From positions 21,682 through 85,681 of the forward strand of contig VFZN01000014.1 of NCBI GenBank assembly GCA_016871195.1: DNA of 64,000 bases, given 5' to 3'. Shown here one piece after another: positions 25,594 to 34,746 of the stretch. The stretch comes from Acidobacteriota bacterium (lineage in GTDB: Bacteria; Acidobacteriota; Vicinamibacteria; Vicinamibacterales; UBA2999). The notes below the pieces were generated by a model that worked only from the letters and a program-made list of their open reading frames with translations, was not told the DNA's origin and searched no databases. Both the position numbers and the translations under genes were made by a program. Position 1 is the stretch's first letter, and every line of letters begins with the position of its first letter.

Positions 25594-26598
25594 TCAGACG
25601 ACACGCGCTGCGACAATCAGGGTCAGGCCAATGACAAACGCCACAAACATCAGCGTCAGCAAGCGTGAGGTCCCGGCCGGTGCCGTCCTGAATTCCTTCC
25701 AGACAAACACGCCCCACAGGGCGGCCACAAGCGTGGCCCCCTGTCCGAGTCCATACGAGATCGCAAAGCCGGCAGCGCCGGCGGCAATGATGCTCAGCGA
25801 CATACCGAGATTCCAGATCGCCCCGCCCAGAATGCCGATCAGGTGCAGACGCGTCGTGCCCTTGGAAAAATAATCTCCGAATGGCACAGGCTCGCCAACA
25901 AACGGGCGCATCATCACCAGCGAATTCCAGAGAACGTTCGACGCCAGCAGCCCGACCGAAAACAGGACGATGGCCGTATAGGGACCGAGCTTGCCCGACT
26001 CGAGGTTGATAAAGTCTGCAGACATCGATGCTGCAACGAAGCGATAAAAGAAACCCATCAGGACACCAGCCACGACTGACAGCACAATGCCTTTGCTGGC
26101 CGTGCGCTGCCCCTGCGACGGCAGGCGGCTGTAGGCCAGGGCCGAGAGAAGGATTGCCGCCACCACACAGCCCACACCGATGAACAGCAGTGGCGCATTG
26201 CCGACCGGGCTGGCCAGGTAGTTTGTGATCACGCCGAGCACGAGCGCGAGTCCGACGCCGATGGGAAAGGCCACGGCCATGCCGGCGATGTCGATGGCAG
26301 CCACGAGGAGGATATTCGACAGATTGAAGACGGCCCCGCCAATGAACGCTGACTGCATCGACGCGCGATCGGCCTGATTGAGATCGTCGAGAAAACTGCG
26401 GCCGGCTGTCCCTGTGCTGCCAAGTGAGAACGCCAGCGCCAGCGCAAAGAGCAGCACCCCGATGGCATAGTCCCAGTAGAAGAGCTCAAAGCGCCATTCC
26501 TTGCTCGCCAGCTTCTGCGTATTCGCCCACGATCCCCAGCAGATCATGGTGACGACGCAGAGCACGACGGCTACGACGTACGATTCGACTACGGTCAT
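25594..26598 (-). CDS. 10-TM sugar/nucleoside permease (DMT superfamily, GRP/ureide-permease-like)
   Basis: A 334-aa inner-membrane protein with about ten hydrophobic helices. It starts with the family-typical VVAVVLCVVTMICWGSWAN and then WRFELFYWDYAIGVLL; later FLDDLNQADRASM, GMAVAFPIGVGLALVLGV and YGLGQGATLVAALWGVFVWKEF. The pattern is that of glucose/ribose porter and ureide-permease-like carriers in the drug/metabolite transporter superfamily. Its place directly after a nucleoside hydrolase and a TonB receptor, with ribokinase on the other arm, suggests ribose or nucleoside as substrate (inference). GAGG lies 6 nt before the ATG. It is the last gene of the minus-strand arm. Confidence 0.85.
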   Translation of the reverse strand: MTVVESYVVAVVLCVVTMICWGSWANTQKLASKEWRFELFYWDYAIGVLLFALALAFSLGSTGTAGRSFLDDLNQADRASMQSAFIGGAVFNLSNILLVAAIDIAGMAVAFPIGVGLALVLGVITNYLASPVGNAPLLFIGVGCVVAAILLSALAYSRLPSQGQRTASKGIVLSVVAGVLMGFFYRFVAASMSADFINLESGKLGPYTAIVLFSVGLLASNVLWNSLVMMRPFVGEPVPFGDYFSKGTTRLHLIGILGGAIWNLGMSLSIIAAGAAGFAISYGLGQGATLVAALWGVFVWKEFRTAPAGTSRLLTLMFVAFVIGLTLIVAARVV

Positions 26599-26632
26599 CG
26601 CTGTTCCTCCGGCATGGCGGCCGCACCGCCCG

Positions 26633-27691
26633 TCATGGTTGTCGCCGCATCGGCGCGGGCCTCGCCGTCACGCGCTCGACAAAGAGCTGGATGAATCGAT
26701 CCCAGTCGAGATCGGACTGCACCTGCATGGGCTGCGCCTGCTCGCCGCCAGGCCATCGTTCCCGGCCGCCCACCGTCACGCCGTAGCTGGGTCCCGGATT
26801 CACGTCGACATCGACCAGCAACTCTTCGGTTTTCGCGACGGACGGTGCCACGAGGGAAACCGCCGCCACCTGGTCGTACATCAGCATCACGCGGTCCGGA
26901 CGTGCCTCGTACATCGGGCCGAGATGTTCACGTATCAGTCTGGTGATCGGGGTGTCGGTGGCAAGGATGCGGTCAAGCCACGGCTTCGTGAATCGCGCCT
27001 TGCGGGACACATTGAGAGGGGACAGCAGGATGGGGATGCCCGACCTGAGCACGATCTGGGCCGCCTCGGGATCGACGTAGATGTTGAACTCGGCGTTCGG
27101 GGTGTGGTTTCCAGCGCCGTCTGGAAGTGCCGCAATGGCTCCGCCCATGATAACCAGCTGTTTGACGTTCGACGCAAACGCGGTGTCCATCCGCATCGCC
27201 ATGGCAATGTTGGTCAGCGGGCCAATGGCCAGGATGGTCACCTCCCGAGGATGAGCACGGACGGTCTGCACGAGGTAGTCGACGGCACCCTGTCGTTCAG
27301 CCCGCTTGCTGGTCGCAAATCCACCGGGAGGTTCACGTGCCGGGGGATTGCTGTACCAGCCCCCATGAGTCCGGCGGTCCCAGTCGGTGCCCACATGCAG
27401 CAGGGGCGCTGCTGCGCCCTCGTACACGGGAACCTCTCTTCGCTCCGTCGCTTCCAGGATCTTGAGCACGTCGGCCGTCGCGACATTCAGGCTGCGGTTG
27501 CCTGCTACTGTCGTGATTCCCAGCAGATTGATGTCGGGCGAGTTGAGAACGAAGAACAGTGCCAGCGAATCGTCCTGGGGAGGAAACGCGAAGTCCGTGT
27601 CAAAGATCACCTTCTGCGCAGGCTGGGCGGCGGCGGAAGCCGCCACCAGCACCGCACAGAACCACTGGGTGACGAGGCGTGTCATGGACAT
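26633..27691 (-). CDS. Exported nucleoside hydrolase (copy 1)
   Basis: A 352-aa nucleoside hydrolase with a signal peptide (MTRLVTQWFCAVLVAASAAAQ). The metal/catalytic motif is DTDFAFPPQDD (Asp 31, 33, 40, 41), longer between the Asp pairs than the usual DTDPGxDD. Also present are the IGPLTNIAMAM calcium segment and NAEFNIYVDPEAA. The C-terminal aspartate sits in MYDQVAAVSL, where classical inosine-uridine enzymes have HD; here tyrosine replaces histidine. It should cleave a nucleoside to base and ribose in the periplasm. The ATG at 27691 follows the TonB receptor stop by 22 nt; no strong ribosome binding site is seen, and 27685 is an alternative. Confidence 0.87.
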   Translation of the reverse strand: MSMTRLVTQWFCAVLVAASAAAQPAQKVIFDTDFAFPPQDDSLALFFVLNSPDINLLGITTVAGNRSLNVATADVLKILEATERREVPVYEGAAAPLLHVGTDWDRRTHGGWYSNPPAREPPGGFATSKRAERQGAVDYLVQTVRAHPREVTILAIGPLTNIAMAMRMDTAFASNVKQLVIMGGAIAALPDGAGNHTPNAEFNIYVDPEAAQIVLRSGIPILLSPLNVSRKARFTKPWLDRILATDTPITRLIREHLGPMYEARPDRVMLMYDQVAAVSLVAPSVAKTEELLVDVDVNPGPSYGVTVGGRERWPGGEQAQPMQVQSDLDWDRFIQLFVERVTARPAPMRRQP

Positions 27692-27713
27692 GCATAAGGC
27701 ACACACGTGACGC

Positions 27714-30700
27714 TCAGAACACATATTTCAGTGCCAGCTGAATCTGGCGCGACCCTTTGACCGTCGACGTGATCTGACCGAACAGCGGCGAGCCCACCAC
27801 GGTGTTCGGAACGGCATACTGCGGATTGTTCAGCAGGTTGAATGCCTCGGCGCGGAACTGGAAGCGGGCCATCCGCTTCACCACCGCCATGTCGATGTTG
27901 TAGCGACCCGGCCCGAAGAGCGTGGTGCGGGCAGCGTTGCCAAGCACACCGACGGCAGGGGCGGCAAAGCAGCTCGTGTCGAACCAGCGCTGGGGTGTGG
28001 GATTGTCGTTCCGGCCATCACAGATGCGGTTCGGTCGGTTGCCGAACGCCGTGCCGGACTGGTTGTTGGCCATGCTCATGCCCAGGGGATAGCCGCTGTG
28101 GGCGATGAAGATGGTGTTGATGCTCCAGTCGCCGAAGAGCGCCTGCGGCAGCATCCCGGCATTGCTCATGAAGCGGCGGCCCTTGCCGAACGGGATCTGC
28201 ACGAGCGTACTCACCGACAGGTTGTGACGCAGGTCGGTGTTGGCCGAACCGATGTCAGCCTTGTCATCGGTCACGACAGGGAAGTAGACAATCCCGGGAT
28301 CACCACCGAAGCCGGACACGCCGTTAGTCAGCGCACGCGCGTACGTGTAGGCCGCGAGGATGTAGTTGCCCCCCGTGGCCCGTCGTTCCAGTCGCAGTTG
28401 CAGCGAGTTGTACTTAAGCCAGCCGCGACTCAGGGCAGTGGTGACGTTGACGAGGTTCGGATACGGACGTCGAGCCGCCGGGTTAAAGCCCGTACCCGGG
28501 GTGGCGGTGTTGAGGTTGCGGCTCTTGTCAAACAGACGGTCGGCATAGGTGCCGGCGTAGGCCACACCGAACACCGAGTTGAACGGCAACTGGCGCTCGA
28601 CGTTCAGACTCCACTGCTGGATGCGGCCCTGCTTGATGTTGGGGTCGATGGTGGTCCAGTCGCCCCTATGCGTGGCAGGGTCGATGGGTTGGTTGTTGGG
28701 GGGAAACCCGGTGGCCAGCGTGCGCACCGGGGTGATGTTGTCGCTGACAAACGAATAGGCGTTGGCGAACGGCGGGTTCTGGTACGGCCCCGTCGACCCT
28801 CCGATGGCCGAGACGTCGTGATAGATGCCATAGCCGCCGCGCACCACCGTCTTCGCACTGCCCGGGCTCCATGCGAACCCGATGCGGGGCTGCACGTTGC
28901 TCCAGTCGGTCTTGACGCCGACCGTCCCCCCCACAAAGATCTTTCCGGTGTAGAAGTCGAAGTTGGCAAAGCGATCCTTGGCCTCGCTCTGCGGCGTCGT
29001 GACCATGTAGGCCATGCCGAGCGTCAGCGTCAGCGACTGGCTCACGCGCCACGTATCGTCGAAGAAGATGCGGTATTCCTTCCAGCGGCGGCCCTTGACA
29101 GAGCCGTTCAGCTGGTCGTTGCGGCCCCCCGAGGCCGGCAGCCCGAGCAACAGGCTGGCGATGGAGTTTCCGGTGGCGCCGTTGAGAGATCCCGCTGCAT
29201 TGAATCCCGACGTGAAGAACGGCGTGAAGGCGAACTGGCCCGCCAGCGCCGTGTCACCCAGCAGATTCAGTTGCATCGCGCGGAAGGTGCCTCCCGTGTT
29301 GAGCGTGTGGTTCCCTTTCACGACGGTGAAGGCGTTGGTGTAGTGATACACATTCGTGCCACCGATGAACGGTGAGAAACCGCGGTCGCCAACGCCCGCG
29401 AAATTCTGGAATGTCATGCGGGTCAGCGACGAGGTCTCGGCTGTGCCCAGATTGGCTCCGGGAATGCCGAGCGCCTGTGACTTGTTCGACCCGTAGCCGA
29501 ATGAGGTAATGGTGTTATAGACCCGGTTGTAGCCGGCGGTGAACTGATTCACCGCGCCGCCCTTGAAAACATGGGTGTGCGACAGGGCCACATTGGTGGC
29601 TGAGGTGTCGAACGTCTGATTGCTCTGGAAGGCAGCAGGAGCACCGAAGTCCGGCAGCCCCGTCGGCAGGTACTGGTCGGCCAGCTCGGCGCTGTAGCGT
29701 GCGAAGATGCGATCGCTGTTGGAAAAATTGTGGTCGATGCGCAAATCACCCTGGTAGTCATTCAGGGTTTTCACCGGGTTGGCCAGGAAGTTCCCCCCGA
29801 GCCGATCCATGCGCGTCGGCAGCGGCAGCAGTTCGACCAGGGCACGGCCGATGGGACTGATGCGATCGGCGGGAATCTGGTTGCCGGGGAAGGGGTCCCG
29901 AATCAGTTGACCCGTGGTCGGATCGACGCGCGTCGTCGCCGGATCGAAAATGGTCGTGGCCGGGGCCCCAGGAAATGATTCGGTGAAGATGCCCTGGCGC
30001 ATGAGCGCCGTCGGCACGGTGAGCACGGTCGTCAGGCCTTCGTCGATGTTGTTGCCCTGGAATCCTGCGAAGAAGAACGTCCGGTTGCGGCGGACGGGAC
30101 CGCCGAGCGACCCGCCGTACGTATTCTGATTCCACGGGCGTTTGGTGGCGCCATCAAAAGGGTTACGGGCATCAAGCGCGTCGTTGCGGAAGAATTCGAA
30201 GGCCGAGCCCCGGAATGCGTTCTCGCCCGCCTTACTGCTGACGAGGACGGTCGTGCCGCCACGGCTGCCGTACTGCGCCTGATAGTTGTGCGTCAGCACC
30301 TTGAACTCCCGGATGGAGTCGACATTCGGCAGAATGCCGACGCCACCCGCCGTAAGCTCGTTGTCATCGATGCCGTCGTAGAGCCAGTCATTGGCGTTCT
30401 CGCGCATGCCCTGCGCCGACACCGACATGCTGCCGCGATACGACACCTCGCTCGTCGGTCCCTGCGCCAGAAAGCTGCCGGCGCGTCCGGTCACAACCCC
30501 GGGACCAAGCAGCGCCAACTGAACGAAGTTGCGGCCGTTCAGCGGTAACTCAGCCACCTGCGCGGCGTTGATCAACTGTCCGAGGTTCGCGTCGTTGCGC
30601 TGCAGCTGCACGACGGTGGCGCCCCCGGTCACGGTGACCGAATCAGTCAGCCCGGCCAGACCGAGGGTGAACTCGAGCGTCAGCGAGGCTTGCACCTCCA

Positions 30701-30992
30701 GCATGACTCCCGAGCGTTCCTGCGACTGAAAGCCGCTCATCGTGGCCGTGACGGCATAGCGGCCGATCGGCAGCAGCGGCAGGGTGAAGCGGCCGGATTC
30801 ATCCGTGACGACCTCACGGACGGCGCCCGTTCCCTCGTTCCGTGCGGTGACAGTGGCCCCGGGCAGGCTTGCAGCCGACCCGTCGAGCACCGTTCCGGAA
30901 ATCGTGCCGGTCGACTGCGCCCAGGCCGTCGACGACAGCAACACGCCCACCACCCCGAACACCGATGTCATCCGCCGCAATAGCCGTTTCAT
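27714..30992 (-). CDS. Oar-like TonB-dependent receptor with carboxypeptidase regulatory domain
   Basis: A 1092-aa outer-membrane receptor. After a signal peptide (to about residue 26) comes a CarboxypepD_reg-like beta-sandwich (SGTISGTVLDGSAASLPGATV, FTLPLLPIGRYAVTATMSGF), then a plug domain (ELPLNGRNFVQLALLGPGV, YDGIDDNELTAGGVG) and a large beta-barrel ending in the terminal phenylalanine (QLALKYVF). No SusD-like gene accompanies it, as is usual for these receptors in Acidobacteriota. The operon with a nucleoside hydrolase and a permease suggests a nucleoside, ribose or nucleic-acid fragment as ligand. It is the first gene of the minus-strand arm; a perfect 14-bp LacI-type palindrome lies 140 bp upstream of its ATG. 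Confidence 0.93.
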   Translation of the reverse strand: MKRLLRRMTSVFGVVGVLLSSTAWAQSTGTISGTVLDGSAASLPGATVTARNEGTGAVREVVTDESGRFTLPLLPIGRYAVTATMSGFQSQERSGVMLEVQASLTLEFTLGLAGLTDSVTVTGGATVVQLQRNDANLGQLINAAQVAELPLNGRNFVQLALLGPGVVTGRAGSFLAQGPTSEVSYRGSMSVSAQGMRENANDWLYDGIDDNELTAGGVGILPNVDSIREFKVLTHNYQAQYGSRGGTTVLVSSKAGENAFRGSAFEFFRNDALDARNPFDGATKRPWNQNTYGGSLGGPVRRNRTFFFAGFQGNNIDEGLTTVLTVPTALMRQGIFTESFPGAPATTIFDPATTRVDPTTGQLIRDPFPGNQIPADRISPIGRALVELLPLPTRMDRLGGNFLANPVKTLNDYQGDLRIDHNFSNSDRIFARYSAELADQYLPTGLPDFGAPAAFQSNQTFDTSATNVALSHTHVFKGGAVNQFTAGYNRVYNTITSFGYGSNKSQALGIPGANLGTAETSSLTRMTFQNFAGVGDRGFSPFIGGTNVYHYTNAFTVVKGNHTLNTGGTFRAMQLNLLGDTALAGQFAFTPFFTSGFNAAGSLNGATGNSIASLLLGLPASGGRNDQLNGSVKGRRWKEYRIFFDDTWRVSQSLTLTLGMAYMVTTPQSEAKDRFANFDFYTGKIFVGGTVGVKTDWSNVQPRIGFAWSPGSAKTVVRGGYGIYHDVSAIGGSTGPYQNPPFANAYSFVSDNITPVRTLATGFPPNNQPIDPATHRGDWTTIDPNIKQGRIQQWSLNVERQLPFNSVFGVAYAGTYADRLFDKSRNLNTATPGTGFNPAARRPYPNLVNVTTALSRGWLKYNSLQLRLERRATGGNYILAAYTYARALTNGVSGFGGDPGIVYFPVVTDDKADIGSANTDLRHNLSVSTLVQIPFGKGRRFMSNAGMLPQALFGDWSINTIFIAHSGYPLGMSMANNQSGTAFGNRPNRICDGRNDNPTPQRWFDTSCFAAPAVGVLGNAARTTLFGPGRYNIDMAVVKRMARFQFRAEAFNLLNNPQYAVPNTVVGSPLFGQITSTVKGSRQIQLALKYVF

Positions 30993-31131
30993 CGCTCACC
31001 CGCCTTACTGTGCTGGGGCTGCCATCCCTCGGCGGCAGACCCTGAGTCACCGACACCGCACCCGGCCTTCCGAACCTCCGCGCCCGGAATCGCCAGTTCG
31101 AGGACGTCCAGTGCCCTCGGCGGGCCTTGCC

Positions 31132-31145
31132 TGAAAACGTTTTCA
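31132..31145. promoter_or_regulatory. LacI-family operator, perfect 14-bp palindrome (site 1)
   Basis: TGAAAACGTTTTCA is a perfect palindrome of the LacI/CcpA-family type (half-site TGAAAACG). It lies between the TonB receptor and the lacI-type gene, nearer the receptor side. It is probably bound by the adjacent regulator and controls the minus-strand arm. Confidence 0.8.
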
Positions 31146-31166
31146 CACAAGGACCAAACTTTTACC

Positions 31167-31194
31167 TTGAATTGGTCTCGTCCGTCCGTATGAT
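31167..31194 (+). promoter_or_regulatory. Sigma-70-type promoter for the LacI-family gene
   Basis: TTGAAT (31167-31172), a 16-bp spacer and TATGAT (31189-31194). The expected transcription start near 31201 is just before operator site 2, so bound regulator would block it. The leader is about 70 nt. Confidence 0.65.
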
Positions 31195-31205
31195 TCCAGT
31201 GACCG

Positions 31206-31219
31206 TGAAAACGTTCGGC
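31206..31219. promoter_or_regulatory. LacI-family operator-like site (site 2)
   Basis: TGAAAACGTTCGGC shares the first ten bases of site 1, then diverges. The site centres are 74 bp apart, close to seven helical turns, so one regulator tetramer or two dimers could bridge them. It lies just downstream of the predicted start of lacI transcription. Confidence 0.65.
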
Positions 31220-31269
31220 AGACTAAAACACGGACCGCACCTGATGTCAAGCGTGGTCGGAGGGTGGAC

Positions 31270-32391
31270 ATGGCCCGCGCACGACGCGAGACACTGACGC
31301 CGGCACGCCGCGGCACGGCCGGCACGCACGCCGCCGCCCCGCGGTCAGCATCCATCACCCGTGTGGCCCAGCGGGCCGGGGTCTCCATCGCCACCGTCTC
31401 CCGGGTCTTTGCCGATCATCCCGCCGTCAGCGAGGCGCTGCGCCAGCGTGTGCGCGACGCCGCCCGCGCACTCAACTACCGGCCCAGTCGCGCGGCCCGC
31501 GCCCTGCGCGCCGGCACCAGCCAGGCCGTCGGCGTCGTCATTCCCGATCTCGAAAACCCGTTCTTCACCGCGGTCGTCCGAGGCATCGAGGGCGTGCTGC
31601 AGGCCGCCGGCTACATGCTGCTCCTTGCCAACTCCGACGAAGATACGACGCGCGAGCAGCGCATCCTCGAGACCTTCCGCGCCGATGGTGTCGCGGGCGT
31701 CATCTTTGTGCCCATCAATGGGGCCCGCCATGCGTATCAGGACGTGCTGGCGCCTCCCTTGCAAGTCGTGGCCATTGATCGTTCGGCCGTAAGCCTCCGC
31801 ACCGACCTCGTCACCGTCGACAACGTTGGGGGTACACGCCGGGGCGTGCTGCACCTGATCGGGAAGAACCACAGGTCCGTCGCCCTGCTCGGAGGACCCT
31901 CCAGACACAGCACTGCCAAGGAGCGCGAGCGCGGCTACTACGAAGCCCTGCGCTCAGCGGGACTCCCAATCCGGTCGGAGCTGATCTATCACGGCGACTT
32001 CCGGGAAGGCGGAGGCTACCGCGGCATGAAGGCACTGCTCGCCCTGCCCCGTCGGCCAGGTGCCGTCTTCGTCGCCAACAACCTCATGACCCTCGGGGCT
32101 TTTCGTGCCCTGCACGAGGCTGGCGTGCGCGTACCCGGGGACCTGGCGCTGGTCGGCTTCGATGACATGCCGTGGGCGACCTCGTTGAATCCGCCACTTA
32201 CCGCCGTCAGCCAACCCTCGCACGAACTCGGATCGTCAGCCGCAGATCTGCTGCTCGATCGCATCGCACGCCCGGGTCGGGCCGTCCGGCATGTCATGCT
32301 CGATACCACACTGGTGGAACGGGCCTCCTGCGGGCCGGCGACCAATCAGGTCCCGGCCCCGCCCGCAACGGTGAGGCGTTCCAGGCGATGA
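31270..32391 (+). CDS. LacI-family transcriptional regulator
   Basis: A 373-aa repressor. An Arg/Ala-rich N-terminal tail of about 27 residues precedes the helix-turn-helix SITRVAQRAGVSIATVSRVF and the hinge helix region NYRPSRAARALRAG. The periplasmic-binding-protein-like domain follows (VGVVIPDLENPFFTAVVRGIEG, ADGVAGVIFVPING, LVGFDDMPWA). The ligand is unknown; the locus suggests ribose, a nucleoside or a phosphorylated product. GGAGGG lies 5 nt before the ATG at 31270; a GTG 6 nt earlier is in frame. Two TGAAAACGTT sites lie in its promoter region. It heads the plus-strand arm with two nucleoside hydrolases and ribokinase. Confidence 0.93.
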   Translation: MARARRETLTPARRGTAGTHAAAPRSASITRVAQRAGVSIATVSRVFADHPAVSEALRQRVRDAARALNYRPSRAARALRAGTSQAVGVVIPDLENPFFTAVVRGIEGVLQAAGYMLLLANSDEDTTREQRILETFRADGVAGVIFVPINGARHAYQDVLAPPLQVVAIDRSAVSLRTDLVTVDNVGGTRRGVLHLIGKNHRSVALLGGPSRHSTAKERERGYYEALRSAGLPIRSELIYHGDFREGGGYRGMKALLALPRRPGAVFVANNLMTLGAFRALHEAGVRVPGDLALVGFDDMPWATSLNPPLTAVSQPSHELGSSAADLLLDRIARPGRAVRHVMLDTTLVERASCGPATNQVPAPPATVRRSRR

Positions 32392-32483
32392 TCCGCCTCA
32401 CGCTGCCGTGTCGTGTACGTCCCGTCGTGCCCGTGCTCACCCCTGCCGTCCGCGCGTGTGGACGGACTCCGGAGGCCCCGTCC

Positions 32484-33608
32484 ATGCATCGACTGTTGCC
32501 CGCCGTCCTCTTCCCCGCACTCGCCCTCGCCGTCGCCCTGCTCGTGACGCCGACCCCCGTCGCTGCCCAGGAACGTGTCATCGTCGATGCGGACATGGGC
32601 GTGCTCAATGACGATGCCGTGGCGTTGTTCATGCTGGTCAATTCACCCACGGTCGAGGTGCTCGGCGTCACGATCGTCCCCGGAAATTCGTGGGCAGAGC
32701 ACTGCACGGCCAGCGCGCTCAGGCAGCTCGAGCTGATTGGCCGTACCGACATCCCCGTGTTCATGGGTGTCCGCGAGCCGCTGATGGGGTCCCGACAGCC
32801 CTGGCTTGAAGCCGAAGAGCGTCTGTGGGGACGCACCGAGGTGCTCGGCGCGTATGGCCGCCCGCGTGCCACGTCTTACCTCGCACTCGACCGGGAACCG
32901 GTCATCGGCTACCCGACGACGACCCCTGCCGCCGAAAATGCCGTCGACTTCATCGTCCGATCGGTCAAGGCGTACCCCAACGAGATCACGCTCTTTGTCA
33001 TCGGCCCCGCCACAAACGTGGCACTGGCCGTCCGCAAGAATCCCGAAATCGTGCCATTGGTCAAGCGCGTGTATTACATGGGTGGCTCGGTGGACGTGCC
33101 GGGCAACTCGACGCCTGCCGCTGAGTTCAACTGGTGGTTCGATCCCGAGGCCGCCCGCATTGCCCTCCGTACGCCCTTCCGCGAGCAGATCATCGTCCCC
33201 ACGGATGTCGCCGAGCGGATGTTCTACACGAAGGCCGAGTACGACCGCATCGTGTCCGCGCCGGAGACCCCCATCACCAGATTGTTCCAGCAAATCCACG
33301 GGCCGCGCTTTGAACGCGACCCCCGGTCGCGTTCGTTCATCTGGGACGCACTCGCCACGGGAATCTTCCTGCAGCCATCCCTCGCCACGCAGCTCGTCGA
33401 CCGCTATATCGATGTGGATGTCACCTATGGTCCCAACTACGGCCGCTCCATCGGCTATCACGAGTCGCGCCGACGGTCATTCGCCACTCCGAACGACTTC
33501 CCGGCCGGCACCCAGAAGGTGAAGGTGCTGATGGCCGTCGACCAGCCGAAGTTCTGGGATCTGTACATCGACCTGATGACCCGCCCCGTTCGCGGTGCCA
33601 GGCAATAA
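32484..33608 (+). CDS. Exported nucleoside hydrolase (copy 2)
   Basis: A 374-aa nucleoside hydrolase with a signal peptide (MHRLLPAVLFPALALAVALL). The catalytic/calcium motif is DADMGVLNDD (Asp 35, 37, 43, 44), two residues longer than the canonical form. IGPATNVALAV and AAEFNWWFDPEAAR match the family, and the C-terminal aspartate lies in IWDALATGI with tryptophan where classical enzymes have histidine. It is expected to release ribose and base from nucleosides outside the cytoplasm. GGAGG is 8 nt before the ATG, so the 478-codon frame reaching back into the lacI gene is rejected. It is 93 bp after the lacI-type gene. Confidence 0.88.
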   Translation: MHRLLPAVLFPALALAVALLVTPTPVAAQERVIVDADMGVLNDDAVALFMLVNSPTVEVLGVTIVPGNSWAEHCTASALRQLELIGRTDIPVFMGVREPLMGSRQPWLEAEERLWGRTEVLGAYGRPRATSYLALDREPVIGYPTTTPAAENAVDFIVRSVKAYPNEITLFVIGPATNVALAVRKNPEIVPLVKRVYYMGGSVDVPGNSTPAAEFNWWFDPEAARIALRTPFREQIIVPTDVAERMFYTKAEYDRIVSAPETPITRLFQQIHGPRFERDPRSRSFIWDALATGIFLQPSLATQLVDRYIDVDVTYGPNYGRSIGYHESRRRSFATPNDFPAGTQKVKVLMAVDQPKFWDLYIDLMTRPVRGARQ

Positions 33609-33619
33609 GGAGGGCCATT

Positions 33620-34735
33620 ATGACGCACAGGACTTTACTGCTCGGGACCCTTGCCGTCGTCGCGACGCTGCTGACCGGCGGCGTCTCAGCTGCCGCCGCT
33701 CAGCCACAGCCCCGGAAAAAGGTCTTCATTGATCAGGATGGCGCCGCGCTCGGCACCGATATGATTTCGACGCTGACCATGCTGCAGTCTCCTGATGTGG
33801 AGGTGCTGGGCATCACCGTGACCGCGGGCGACGCGTGGGTCAAGGCCGGCACAGCGCACATGCTGCGCATGCTCGAGTTGACAGGGCACGGCAATGTGCC
33901 GGTGGCCGCCGGCGCAGCCTTTCCCCTCATCAATTCGCGGGATCTGGCGACCGCATGGGAAGCCCAATACGGCGAGTTCTCCTACAAGGGCGCATGGAAC
34001 CCCGGCCGCTACCACGAGCCCCACGTCGTCCCGACGCCGCCCACCGGTGTCACCACGCTCGCGCCTGTCGATCTCCACGGCGCACTGTTCATGATTCAGC
34101 AGATTCGCAAGTATCCCGGCGAAGTCACGCTCTGGGTCGGCGGGCCGTTCACCACGGTGGCACTTGCGCTCGGGCTCGATCCCGAAATCGCCTCCCTCGC
34201 CAAGGAACTGGTGCTCATGGGTGCCGGATTCAACGTCGACGGCGGCGGCAACCACCGCATCAACGGGCGCCGTGAGTTCAACTGGTGGTGGGATCCCGAG
34301 GCGACCCGCATCGCCATGAGTGCCCCGTGGCGACGCATCGTGATTACCCCCGTGGACATTTCCGTCAAGACATCCCTCGGTGACGACGTGAAGCGACGCC
34401 TCGCGGCGTCCTCGTCGCCAGCGGCGCAGTTCATCACGCGATTTCATCCCGTCGGCCAGAACGCAGGCTACATGTGGGATGAAATCTCCGTGCTGGCCTT
34501 CCTCGATCCCAGTCTCATCACCAGACAGCAACAGCTCTTCGTCAATATCGATATCAACCATGGTGCAGGATACGGCCAGACGATCTTCGTCGAAGACGTG
34601 GTGCCGGGCACGCCCGCAAGGCCGCGCACCATGCCGTCGTGGTGGCGCGTGGCCACGGTGCAGTGGGATCTCAACCTGCCGAAGTTCTATGACCAGTTCG
34701 TGCAGCTGATGAGCAGAACGCCGGCGCGCCGGTAA
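33620..34735 (+). CDS. Exported nucleoside hydrolase-like protein (copy 3), altered metal site
   Basis: A 371-aa relative of the preceding gene, with a signal peptide (TLLLGTLAVVATLLTGGVSAAAA). The metal motif reads DQDGAALGTD (Asp 38, 40, then Thr 46 and Asp 47), so one residue of the usual Asp-Asp pair is threonine. The calcium segment is GGPFTTVALAL and the pocket segment REFNWWWDPEAT, both altered compared with copy 2; MWDEISVLAFL holds the C-terminal aspartate. Activity may be weaker or directed at another glycoside. GGAGG lies 9 nt before the ATG. It starts 11 nt after copy 2 stops and probably arose by tandem duplication. Confidence 0.83.
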   Translation: MTHRTLLLGTLAVVATLLTGGVSAAAAQPQPRKKVFIDQDGAALGTDMISTLTMLQSPDVEVLGITVTAGDAWVKAGTAHMLRMLELTGHGNVPVAAGAAFPLINSRDLATAWEAQYGEFSYKGAWNPGRYHEPHVVPTPPTGVTTLAPVDLHGALFMIQQIRKYPGEVTLWVGGPFTTVALALGLDPEIASLAKELVLMGAGFNVDGGGNHRINGRREFNWWWDPEATRIAMSAPWRRIVITPVDISVKTSLGDDVKRRLAASSSPAAQFITRFHPVGQNAGYMWDEISVLAFLDPSLITRQQQLFVNIDINHGAGYGQTIFVEDVVPGTPARPRTMPSWWRVATVQWDLNLPKFYDQFVQLMSRTPARR

Positions 34736-34746
34736 GCCGAGGGCAC

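Noticed and set aside
25320..25634. 104-codon plus-strand open frame with a weakly hydrophobic start
   Set aside because: No ribosome binding site, overlaps the permease gene end, and no domain pattern.
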